From NCBI GenBank assembly GCA_035293765.1, contig DATGMF010000065.1, positions 186,001-250,000 of the forward strand: a DNA stretch of 64,000 nt. The letters run 5' to 3'. Made by a program: the position numbers and the translations under genes. This DNA is from DASRHT01 sp035293765 (lineage in GTDB: Bacteria; Chloroflexota; Ktedonobacteria; Ktedonobacterales; Ktedonobacteraceae). Under the pieces are notes generated by a model that did no database searches, was not told where the DNA came from, and saw nothing but the letters and a program-made list of their open reading frames with translations. This document shows, one piece after another, positions 38,163-45,878 of this stretch (positions are counted from its first letter, which is position 1; each line of letters starts with the position of its first letter).

Positions 38163-39470
38163 CTACGGATGTAGCACATCGAGGATCAACGGTCCCGGCT
38201 GCACCGGAGTATCGCTCCAACTATAACAGGCGAGCAGTTCACACGAGATTGCTGATGCTTCGTCCTGGTTACGTGCGTGAATCTCTAGCAGGGGATCGCC
38301 TTTGTGGAGATAGTCTCCCACTTTGGCCTGCAAGACAAAACCAGTGCGATGGTCAATCGCATCGCCCTTTTTGAAGCGGCCTGCACCCAGGCGCATGCTC
38401 GCAAGTCCGATTTGCTCCGCCCGAATCGAGCTGATATAGCCATCGCGCGCGGCTACAAGCATGGTTTTTACGGGAGCAGCGGGCAGAAGCTGCGGCTGTG
38501 CAATCTGGCGAGCGTCACCTCCCTGTGCGGCGATCACCTCTGCCAGTTTGGCAACGCCTGCACCTGAGCTTACAGCCTTCTTGACGCGTCGTTCCGCTTC
38601 GGGCAAATTCTGGGTGACCTGGGTCATCACCAGCAACTCCGCCACCTCGTGATAGCAGAGGTGAGAGATGTCTTCCGGTCCCTGGCCCTGTAGAATGGCA
38701 ATCGCTTCCGCCATCTCCAGGGCGTTGCCAACCGCGCGCCCCAGAGGTTGCTCCATTGAAGTAATCGCCGCCGCTGTATGCATGCCTGCTGCCCGTCCAA
38801 TCTCTACCATCGCCAGGGCTAGCTCGCGGGCGCGCTCTGCCGTCTTCATAAAAGCGCCATCACCGAACTTGACATCGAGCAAAAGATGCGAACAGCCGAT
38901 TGCCAGCTTTTTGCTCATAATGCTGGCAGCGATCAGCGGAATACTACTAACGGTGCCGGTGACATCACGCAGGGCGTACATCTTCCCATCAGCCGGTGCC
39001 AGATCGTTTGATTGACCTGCCAGCACGATGTGATGCTGCTGCAAGATGTGGAGGAACTCATCGCGGGACAGCAGCGAGCGGAACCCCTGCACTGACTCCA
39101 GTTTATCAATCGTGCCGCCCGTGTGGCCCAGCCCGCGCCCGGACATTTTGCCGACCGCCACACCGCACGCGGCAGCCAGGGGAGCCACAGCCAGCGTGAC
39201 TTTATCGCCCACCCCTCCTGTGCTATGCTTATCGATCACAGGCGAGATAATGTCGCGCACCTGCAATTGCTCTCCAGAGCTCGCCATTGCCAGCGTCAGA
39301 TCGCTCGTCTCGCGCGCGTCCATTCCGCGCCAGTAGACTGCCATCAGCCACGCGGCCATCTGGTAGTCAGGGATCTGCCCTCGGGTATAGCCATCCACCA
39401 ACCACGCGATTTCGGCTGTGCTAAGGGCTTCTCCATCTCGTTTCTTGCTGATCAGCTCAATTGCTTGCAT
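38163..39470 (-). CDS. pdp: Pyrimidine-nucleoside (thymidine) phosphorylase
   Basis: 435 residues from the ATG at 39470, which has GAGG 6 bases upstream; an in-frame TTG at 39482 is less likely. Signature DKHSTGGVGDKVTLAVAPLAAA and KMSGRGLGHTGGTIDKLES identify the family. It cleaves thymidine, deoxyuridine or uridine with phosphate for salvage. The gene follows the zinc-ribbon gene with a gap of about a dozen bases on the same strand. Assignment to pdp rather than deoA is not certain. Confidence 0.9.
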   Translation of the reverse strand: MQAIELISKKRDGEALSTAEIAWLVDGYTRGQIPDYQMAAWLMAVYWRGMDARETSDLTLAMASSGEQLQVRDIISPVIDKHSTGGVGDKVTLAVAPLAAACGVAVGKMSGRGLGHTGGTIDKLESVQGFRSLLSRDEFLHILQQHHIVLAGQSNDLAPADGKMYALRDVTGTVSSIPLIAASIMSKKLAIGCSHLLLDVKFGDGAFMKTAERARELALAMVEIGRAAGMHTAAAITSMEQPLGRAVGNALEMAEAIAILQGQGPEDISHLCYHEVAELLVMTQVTQNLPEAERRVKKAVSSGAGVAKLAEVIAAQGGDARQIAQPQLLPAAPVKTMLVAARDGYISSIRAEQIGLASMRLGAGRFKKGDAIDHRTGFVLQAKVGDYLHKGDPLLEIHARNQDEASAISCELLACYSWSDTPVQPGPLILDVLHP

Positions 39471-39482
39471 ACGCTGCCTCAA

Positions 39483-40163
39483 CTACTCAGAGAGCACGAT
39501 GCGCACGGAATCGCTGGACATGCCATCACCGGTTTCGATCTGGTAGCGACTGAGCAATTGGCTCCCCAGGCGCGTATTGCGATCAAATACCAGTTGACCG
39601 TTAGTATATACATAAGGGCTCGTATCCTGCTCGCGTACTCCCTGGATAATGATGGTCTCGAACTCGTCCGACTGGTACTCGTTGAAGGCTTTCAGTAGCG
39701 TCGCCACCTGCATCCAGCCGGTGCATGCTCGATAAGCGATGCGCACGATCCTTTTCCGCCCGTTTCCTACGGTATCATCTACCAGCGTATAGGTCTGGGC
39801 TCCCGCTTCAAGCGCGCGCAGATGTGCCATTGTGCGCGGCGGGAACGCAACCGGCGGCTCTGGCTCTGGTGGCGCTACAACAGGAGGAGGCGCGACGGGC
39901 TGCGCTGGTCGCACACGCGTTGCTGTTTGCTGCGGTACTGGCTGAGCTGGCGGAGGAGCCTGCATAGGCGTAACCGGCTGTGGAGGGCGTGGCTGGTTGG
40001 TTGCTGGCCGCTGTGGCTGAGGATATTGTGGGCGTTGCGGTTGAGGCTGGCGTGAGCCAGGGGGTTGGGGTGGAGGCGGCGCCTGCGGCGAGAGATTTCT
40101 GCCACAACGAAAACAGTACGCCGTATTATCCCGGTTGAAACTTCCACAGTAAGGACAGCGCAT
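39483..40163 (-). CDS. Zinc-ribbon protein with Pro/Gln-rich linker
   Basis: 226 residues from the ATG at 40163, set by GGAGGG 6 bases upstream. It begins with a zinc ribbon, MRCPYCGSFN ... YCFRCG. A Pro/Gln-rich linker (about 25-105) leads to a compact C-terminal domain of about 115 residues (YTLVDDTVGNGRKRIVRIAY, VYTNGQLVFDRN) that I do not recognise. No membrane segment. Possibly a regulatory or adaptor protein; function unknown. Confidence 0.75.
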   Translation of the reverse strand: MRCPYCGSFNRDNTAYCFRCGRNLSPQAPPPPQPPGSRQPQPQRPQYPQPQRPATNQPRPPQPVTPMQAPPPAQPVPQQTATRVRPAQPVAPPPVVAPPEPEPPVAFPPRTMAHLRALEAGAQTYTLVDDTVGNGRKRIVRIAYRACTGWMQVATLLKAFNEYQSDEFETIIIQGVREQDTSPYVYTNGQLVFDRNTRLGSQLLSRYQIETGDGMSSDSVRIVLSE

Positions 40164-40240
40164 AGTAAGCCCTCCAGACGCATTTCTTATTTTATAGTAT
40201 AGCATAATCTGGCTGTGATAAATTGCCATACCCTTTTAGC

Positions 40241-40385
40241 CGGGGCTTGTTCGTTTGCCTGTTTCTCACGTAATGCTCGCGGGGCCAAGCCCCGCTCGCA
40301 AGGGAAGGGTGGTGGCGAGCGACCAGCTTGCTGGTCGCGAGAGGAGCAGACAAAAAGTGCAATACGGGTAAACGAACAAGCCCTG
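40241..40385. mobile_element. Second MITE-like element
   Basis: The ends CGGGGCTTGTTCGTTTGCC (from 40241) and, inverted, CAGGGCTTGTTCGTTTACCC (to 40385) match over about 17 bases. A 9-bp direct repeat CCCTTTTAG flanks the element at 40231-40239 and 40386-40394, with one extra base on the left. The interior contains hairpins such as GCGACCAGCTTGCTGGTCGC. It lies between two reversed genes, ending at the stop codon of the kinase gene. Confidence 0.7.
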
Positions 40386-40394
40386 CCCTTTTAG

Positions 40395-41669
40395 TTAATC
40401 CCCCTGGTCATCATTATTGTTGGAGGGAGGAATAAGATCCCCCTTTTTATGATGATGCTTTTGTGGTTCCGGCGTTTGCTGATTATCTGGCGCCGTACCT
40501 GGAGTACTTATCATAGTCGGTGCAGCCTGAGGAATATTACCAGGATGGCTTCCAGGTGGGGGCTGGCCTGACAGACTGTACAGAGAAAAGTAGAGGAGCA
40601 TCGCGAGCAGAAGTCCGAGAGCTAATAACCCGAGAGCAGCACCGCGAGCTGGTCTGGTTTTCTGCGGCATGGCAGGAGCCTTGAGTACTGTAGGCTCTCC
40701 CTCTTCCAGCACAGCTACACGCGGAGCAGTGGCTTCTGCGGCGAGGTTGGGCATGCGCGATACCGTAGGAGCCTCAGAAAAAGCAGGCATTGCTGCTAGA
40801 GAAGCAACTGACTCTCCAGGATGTACCGCCGCTACACGCACGGTCATATCACTCATCTCACTTTTGAATGCCTCTTGATATGCAAATAAGAGCTCTTGTG
40901 CGCTCTGAAAGCGCTTGGCCGGATCTTTCTCCAACGTGCGCAACACTACTGCTTCGATTGCTGGAGGGATCAAGGGATTCAAAAGAGATGGAGGGACTGG
41001 TTGCTCCCGTATATGCTTCAGGCAGATCGCCACGGGCGTGCCGCCGGTGAAAGGGACGCGTCCGGTGAGCATCTGATAGAGCAATATGCCGAGCGCGTAG
41101 ATATCGCTGCTAATCGTTGCAGGCAAATCTACTAATTCAGGCGCCATGTATTCGGGCGTTCCGATCAAATAGCCTGATTGGGTGATGCTATAGTCATTCT
41201 CTATATTTTTAACCAGGCCAAAGTCGGCAAGATAGATATAGTCTTTATCGCGCAAAAATACGTTTGAGGCTTTGATATCGCGGTGAAGAATGCCGTGGTC
41301 ATGCGAAAACTGCAACGCGGCAACCAGTTGTTCAAGGATCTTGTCGGCCTCTTCCAACGTCATTGGACCCTGGGCCAGGCGATTCTGCAATGTGCCACCC
41401 TCAATGTACGGCGTAACCAGATAGTACCATGATTCATACTCACCGCAATCCAGAGCAGGCAGAATATGATTGTGTTTGAGCAGTGCCACAGCCGCAACTT
41501 CGCGGCGACAGCGCTCGTAGTAGTCCCCGGAGCTCCTGTGGACCATCTTGATCGCAACCTGCTGGTCAGTATCCGTGTCCTGAGCAAGATAGACCTCCGC
41601 CATGCCTCCCCGCGTCAAAAGATGTTGTATCCGATAGTGACTAAAAGTGACTCCCTCTAATGCAGACAT
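40395..41669 (-). CDS. Membrane-anchored Ser/Thr protein kinase
   Basis: 424 residues. The kinase domain (about 10-270) has LLTRGGMAEVYLA, QVAIKMVHR, LHRDIKASNVFL, ADFGLVKN and GTPEYMAPELVDL, all intact. A linker leads to one transmembrane helix (about 345-370, LGLLALGLLLAMLLYFSLY) and a short external tail rich in Pro, His and Asp. There is no external sensor domain of any size. GAGGG lies 7 bases upstream of the ATG. Confidence 0.92.
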   Translation of the reverse strand: MSALEGVTFSHYRIQHLLTRGGMAEVYLAQDTDTDQQVAIKMVHRSSGDYYERCRREVAAVALLKHNHILPALDCGEYESWYYLVTPYIEGGTLQNRLAQGPMTLEEADKILEQLVAALQFSHDHGILHRDIKASNVFLRDKDYIYLADFGLVKNIENDYSITQSGYLIGTPEYMAPELVDLPATISSDIYALGILLYQMLTGRVPFTGGTPVAICLKHIREQPVPPSLLNPLIPPAIEAVVLRTLEKDPAKRFQSAQELLFAYQEAFKSEMSDMTVRVAAVHPGESVASLAAMPAFSEAPTVSRMPNLAAEATAPRVAVLEEGEPTVLKAPAMPQKTRPARGAALGLLALGLLLAMLLYFSLYSLSGQPPPGSHPGNIPQAAPTMISTPGTAPDNQQTPEPQKHHHKKGDLIPPSNNNDDQGD

Positions 41670-41993
41670 AGCACACCCTCATGCTCTCTTTATTCAGTGA
41701 TATAGTTACTTATCACACGATATCGCGGGCACTTTAATATACAGAAGGCGCGATGATAATGACGGCAACAAAGCAATAGCAATGGGCGGAATACACCTGA
41801 AACTTTTTTTGTTGTTATGAGTGTAAGAAATTGGGCGGGTTTTCAATCTTAGCTCATCAAACTTGTCTCCGAGCAGCCATTCATCTTTTCCGGCCATGAC
41901 TATTTTCAGTCAGTCATGACAGCAGTGTACAACAGTATATCCATGATGACCTTTTAGGATTTCGTCATAGAAAGGACAGGGCATCCTTCCGTA
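41670..41993. other. Intergenic region between divergent kinase and rho genes
   Basis: About 320 bases. An imperfect palindrome around GACTATTTTCAGTCAGTC and CAGTCATGACAG is at about 41899-41923. An AAGGACAGGG site at about 41972-41981 may be the rho ribosome site. No confident promoter. Confidence 0.35.
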
Positions 41994-43271
41994 ATGCCCT
42001 CGCTAATTATGTCTATAAACAACAAGGAACTAACAACAAACACCATCGCAGAACTCGACAGGCAAACGTTGCCTTTCGACCCTTCTACCCCTACTAATGT
42101 AGATACTCAGAGCTCCTCTCCCGCGCTTCCTACGGATTTTGACCAGCAGGGCGCGTTCTTTGGAGAAGGTATCCTTGATATCATGGAGGATGGCTTTGGT
42201 TTTCTCAGGAGAGAGCGCTACCTGCCTGGCTCGCTGGACGTCTATATCTCAGCCTCGCAGATCCGGCGCTTCCGATTACGTCAGGGTGACCAGGTTGCAG
42301 GATTGGTGCGCCCGTCCAAAGATCGGGAGCAATTCGCGGGCCTGTTGCGCGTTGAGGCGGTAAACGGGCTTGATCCTGAAATCGCCAAGAACCGACCCCA
42401 TTTTGATACGCTCACCCCGGTTTTCCCGCGTGAGCTATTCAACCTGGAAACCAGCGCCAGTAGCCTCTCAGGTCGTCTCATCAACCTGGTTTCTCCGATT
42501 GGAAGAGGACAGCGCGGCCTGATCGTCTCTCCTCCAAAAGCTGGCAAAACCATGCTGCTCAAGTCTATCGCCAATTCCATCACTCAGAACTACCCCGATG
42601 TGCATCTATTGATCGCCCTTATCGGTGAGCGACCAGAAGAGGTTACCGATATGAAGCGTTCGGTCAATGCCGAGATCATCGGTTCCACTTTTGACGAGCC
42701 AACCTATGCCCATACCCGCCTCGCGGAGATGGTGCTGGAGCGCGCCAAACGTCTGGTGGAGGGCGGACGCGATGTGATGATACTGCTGGACAGCCTGACC
42801 CGTTTGAGCCGCGCCTATAACCTGGCGGTGGAACCCAGCGGGCGTAGCCTCTCCGGTGGACTCGATCCCAGTGCGCTGATCCTGCCCAAACGCTTTTTCG
42901 GTGCCGCCCGCAACATTGATGAGGGCGGAAGCCTGACGATTATTGCGACCGTACTGGTCGATACCGGTAGCCGTATGGATGATGTGATCTATGAGGAGTT
43001 TAAAGGAACCGGCAATATGGAGCTGGTGCTCAACCGCAAGCTGGCGGAGCGCCGCATCTTCCCGGCCCTCGATATTGCGCTTTCCGGTACGCGTCGTGAG
43101 GAGCTACTCTACGATGATGCTACCTATCGAGCCATCATCACCATGCGTCGTATGTTCTCGACATTGAGCGATCAACAGGGGTTAGAGGCAATGGAAGCTC
43201 TGCTCCAGCAGATGTCGAAGACGAGTAATAACGCCGAATTTCTGGCAACGCTGACCAGGCGGATGGCTTGA
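41994..43271 (+). CDS. rho: Transcription termination factor Rho
   Basis: 425 residues. The N-terminal RNA-binding OB-fold lies at about 55-125 (GEGILDIMEDGFGFLR ... DVYISASQIRRFRLRQGD). The hexameric ATPase core follows, with Walker A SPPKAGKTMLL, GERPEEVTDMKRSV, Walker B VMILLDSLTRLSRAYN, Q-loop SLSGGLDP and FFGAARNIDEGGSL. It terminates transcripts and recycles RNA polymerase. The N-terminal helical region before the OB fold is short and apparently disordered. An intrinsic terminator follows. Confidence 0.95.
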   Translation: MPSLIMSINNKELTTNTIAELDRQTLPFDPSTPTNVDTQSSSPALPTDFDQQGAFFGEGILDIMEDGFGFLRRERYLPGSLDVYISASQIRRFRLRQGDQVAGLVRPSKDREQFAGLLRVEAVNGLDPEIAKNRPHFDTLTPVFPRELFNLETSASSLSGRLINLVSPIGRGQRGLIVSPPKAGKTMLLKSIANSITQNYPDVHLLIALIGERPEEVTDMKRSVNAEIIGSTFDEPTYAHTRLAEMVLERAKRLVEGGRDVMILLDSLTRLSRAYNLAVEPSGRSLSGGLDPSALILPKRFFGAARNIDEGGSLTIIATVLVDTGSRMDDVIYEEFKGTGNMELVLNRKLAERRIFPALDIALSGTRREELLYDDATYRAIITMRRMFSTLSDQQGLEAMEALLQQMSKTSNNAEFLATLTRRMA

Positions 43272-43290
43272 TTTTCGTCGATCTAAACCG

Positions 43291-43324
43291 GGACCCGGGT
43301 CTCAGGACTTTCGGGTCCTTTTTT
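43291..43324 (+). terminator. Intrinsic terminator after rho
   Basis: GGACCCG (43291-43297) and CGGGTCC (43312-43318) pair and are followed by six T. Confidence 0.75.
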
Positions 43325-43335
43325 GCGTTTGGGCG

Positions 43336-43382
43336 CGATAAAATCGGGAAGGCGATCAATCGCGGGCGGACGCGATAAATCG
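43336..43382. repeat. Three CGAT-AATCG palindromes between the convergent rho genes
   Basis: CGATAAAATCG (43336-43346), CGATCAATCG (43353-43362) and CGATAAATCG (43373-43382) stand in series. Similar cores occur at 48810, 61528 and 63781, so this is a dispersed palindromic repeat family. Confidence 0.6.
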
Positions 43383-43387
43383 GGTCC

Positions 43388-44308
43388 CTACCCCTGTCGG
43401 ACGATAGCCTCGACCAGTTGGGCATTGGAATTTGTCTTTTCGAAGAGACGCAAAACCTGCTCTGCCCCCTCGCGACGCGGCAGGTCGGCCATGCGGCGGC
43501 GTACTATCGCCATTGCCCGCAGTTCCGTAGCTGAAAGCAAGCGTTCTTCCTGGCGCGTGCTGGAAACGGTCACGTCGATGGCAGGGAAAATACGGCGGTC
43601 CGCTAGCTCGCGTGAGAGGCGAACCTCCAGATTACCCGTCCCCTTGAATTCCTCGTACACGACCTCGTCCAGGCGGCTGCCCGTCTCCACCAGGCAACTG
43701 GCGACGATGGTCAGGCTTCCACCTTCCTCAAGGGCGCGAGCAGCGCCGAAGACGCGCCGTCCGACCTCCAGCGCGTGAGCATCAATGCCACCGGAGAGCG
43801 TGCGGCTACCGTACCCCCCGCGCTGATTGCGCCCTCCGCTCCACATCTCCGTATTTAAATTATGTGCGCGAGCCAGCCGTGTCAGCGAGTCCAGCAGTAT
43901 CACCACATCGTGCCCTTGCTCGACCTCGTGCTTCGCGTCGTTCAAAGCACGCTCAACGATGCGCCCATGCCGGGACGACTGCTGATCGAAGCTTGAAGCA
44001 TATAACTTCACCATTGGGCCGGATACCTCTGTGCGCCAGTCCGTCACCTCTTCCGGGCGTTCATCTACCAGGCAAAGGTACAGGCGAGCTTCAGCGTGGT
44101 TCTGAAGGACAGCGGAAGCAATCTGCCGTAAAATAGTCGTTTTGCCAGCCTTAGGAGGGGCCACGATCAATGCCCGCTGCCCGAAGCCTAAAGGTACAAG
44201 AAAATCGATCAAGCGCGTGGCAACCGGGGTCGGACCGGTCTCTAATGTGATCCGGCGATTGGGATGTATGGGGGTTAATTTCTCAAAAGGAGCCTGTGCT
44301 GAAGCCAC
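43388..44308 (-). CDS. Rho-like factor lacking the N-terminal RNA-binding domain
   Basis: 306 residues from the GTG at 44308, chosen because AGGAGAGG lies just upstream. Only the Rho ATPase core is present: TRLIDFLVPLGFGQRALI, Walker A APPKAGKTT, DERPEEVTDWRTEV, Walker B VVILLDSLTRLARAHN and SRTLSGGIDAHAL. The whole OB-fold primary RNA-binding site is absent, and the Q-loop is preceded by a Gly-rich insertion (GGRNQRGGYG). It is convergent with the complete rho. ATP hydrolysis looks intact. A regulator of, or mixed-hexamer partner for, Rho is possible. Confidence 0.85.
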   Translation of the reverse strand: MASAQAPFEKLTPIHPNRRITLETGPTPVATRLIDFLVPLGFGQRALIVAPPKAGKTTILRQIASAVLQNHAEARLYLCLVDERPEEVTDWRTEVSGPMVKLYASSFDQQSSRHGRIVERALNDAKHEVEQGHDVVILLDSLTRLARAHNLNTEMWSGGRNQRGGYGSRTLSGGIDAHALEVGRRVFGAARALEEGGSLTIVASCLVETGSRLDEVVYEEFKGTGNLEVRLSRELADRRIFPAIDVTVSSTRQEERLLSATELRAMAIVRRRMADLPRREGAEQVLRLFEKTNSNAQLVEAIVRQG

Positions 44309-44547
44309 TCGTCCTCTCCTGTCAGCTATTAGCGAGTACTTATCCCCCATACTGTACCACACGGGGTCAAACTCGTATAGCTACTTAGACAGAGATTGAG
44401 CGCCTCACTTAAAATTTGCTCTGCAGCTCTTCAAGAAACTGATCTCCGAAAGCTTTGAGCAGCCGCAACGTTGCTACAGCCCCAACTGTGATACAATACT
44501 CAAAAATGAAGGCTTCATCACTATTTACCACCAGAGGATGGTTATTT

Positions 44548-45747
44548 ATGCCACAGCCAGATGCTTTTACCTTCGCGCAAGCATATTTACCGGTGTTCCG
44601 CCTCTACCAGGAACAAATTCTGAGCCGTATCGAAACTCTTGTGAATATCGATTCAGGCACCGGCCAGATTGAGGGCGTTAACCGGGTGATCGCTCACCTG
44701 GAAGCATGGCTCCGCGAGCTTGATTTTACGGTGAGCCTGCACCCCACGGCCTTTGGTCACAACCTGGTGGCCCGACGCAGAGGGAGGGGGAACGCTCGCA
44801 TCCTGCTGGTGGGCCATGTCGATACGGTCTATGGGCCGGGCGCGGCAGAGACGACGCCGTTTACTATTCGCGATGCCATTGCCTACGGGCCAGGGGTGAT
44901 TGATATGAAATCGGGCGATGTAATTTGCATCTATACGTTGCGGGCGCTGGCTGAGGCAGGCTTTGATGATTATGGCGAGCTGTGCGTTGTTTTCAACAAC
45001 GACGAGGAGGTAGGCTCGCCCGGCAGTGCGCCGCTGCTGCGCGAGGTCGCTCAACAGATGGACGTCGGGCTGGTGCTGGAGTCATCGCGCGATAGCGAGA
45101 TCCTGACTCATTCCCGCAAAGGGGCCGACAAGTATGTAATGGAGGTGACTGGCGTCTCGGCCCACTCTGGCGCGGAGCCTCATAAAGGGCGCTCGGCGGT
45201 GATTGAGCTGGCGCATAAAATGCTGGCTGCGCATCAACTGAATGCGCTCTATCGCGGTGTGACTTTCAATGTGACTCGCCTCGCCAGCTCCGAGCCCCTC
45301 AATATTATCCCGGATATGGCTCGCTGCCATATCTCTGTGCGCGCTTTCAATCAGCATGGCCTGGATGTCGCGGCGGAGGCGTTAGAAAAAATTGCTGCGA
45401 GCTGCCTTGTGCCCGATACTCATACCACACTGACGCGCGTGCCCGGACGCCGCCCCTACGAGCGCACGCCGGGGATTATGCGCCTGGTCGAAATGGCGCA
45501 GATAGAGGGCCGGGCTTTAGGGCTGCACATTACGGCTGAAGGCAAGGGAGGCGTCTCGGATGCTAATCTTCTGATGGAGGCTGGCATTCCCACCCTCGAT
45601 AGCCTGGGTCCCACTGGCGGCGGTATGCATAATCTCAGCCGCGAGCACCTGCTCATCGACTCGATCCCCATACGCGGCGCGCTGCTGGCCGGTCTGGTTC
45701 AACGCCTTTGCCTGTCAGAATTGACAGGTGTAGAACCGTCCACTTGA
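44548..45747 (+). CDS. M20 family metallopeptidase (carboxypeptidase G2-like)
   Basis: 399 residues from the ATG at 44548. Zinc ligands are visible in VGHVDTVYGPG, YGPGVIDMKSGD, FNNDEEVGSPGS and GPTGGGMHNLSREH. The dimerisation domain includes KYVMEVTGVSAHSGAEPHKG. The family removes C-terminal glutamate or other residues from folates or peptides. The start is chosen by GAGGATGG; earlier in-frame ATGs overlap the region between genes. Confidence 0.9.
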   Translation: MPQPDAFTFAQAYLPVFRLYQEQILSRIETLVNIDSGTGQIEGVNRVIAHLEAWLRELDFTVSLHPTAFGHNLVARRRGRGNARILLVGHVDTVYGPGAAETTPFTIRDAIAYGPGVIDMKSGDVICIYTLRALAEAGFDDYGELCVVFNNDEEVGSPGSAPLLREVAQQMDVGLVLESSRDSEILTHSRKGADKYVMEVTGVSAHSGAEPHKGRSAVIELAHKMLAAHQLNALYRGVTFNVTRLASSEPLNIIPDMARCHISVRAFNQHGLDVAAEALEKIAASCLVPDTHTTLTRVPGRRPYERTPGIMRLVEMAQIEGRALGLHITAEGKGGVSDANLLMEAGIPTLDSLGPTGGGMHNLSREHLLIDSIPIRGALLAGLVQRLCLSELTGVEPST

Positions 45748-45878
45748 CCGGCGCCAAAATTGCTCATTTCCTCTATACTTTCCAAAGGGAAGCAACGATA
45801 GTAATTTTGTTGTTATCATGATAGATTGATTAATATTATGGTAACTATGTATGTCATTTACTTTTAGGAGCCTTACAT

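Noticed and set aside
44409..44531. 40-codon reverse-strand frame ending at 44409, ahead of the short rho
   Set aside because: Its C-terminal part looks protein-like (LRLLKAFGDQFLEELQ), but the only start is a GTG without a ribosome site. It lies between genes with no conservation visible here.
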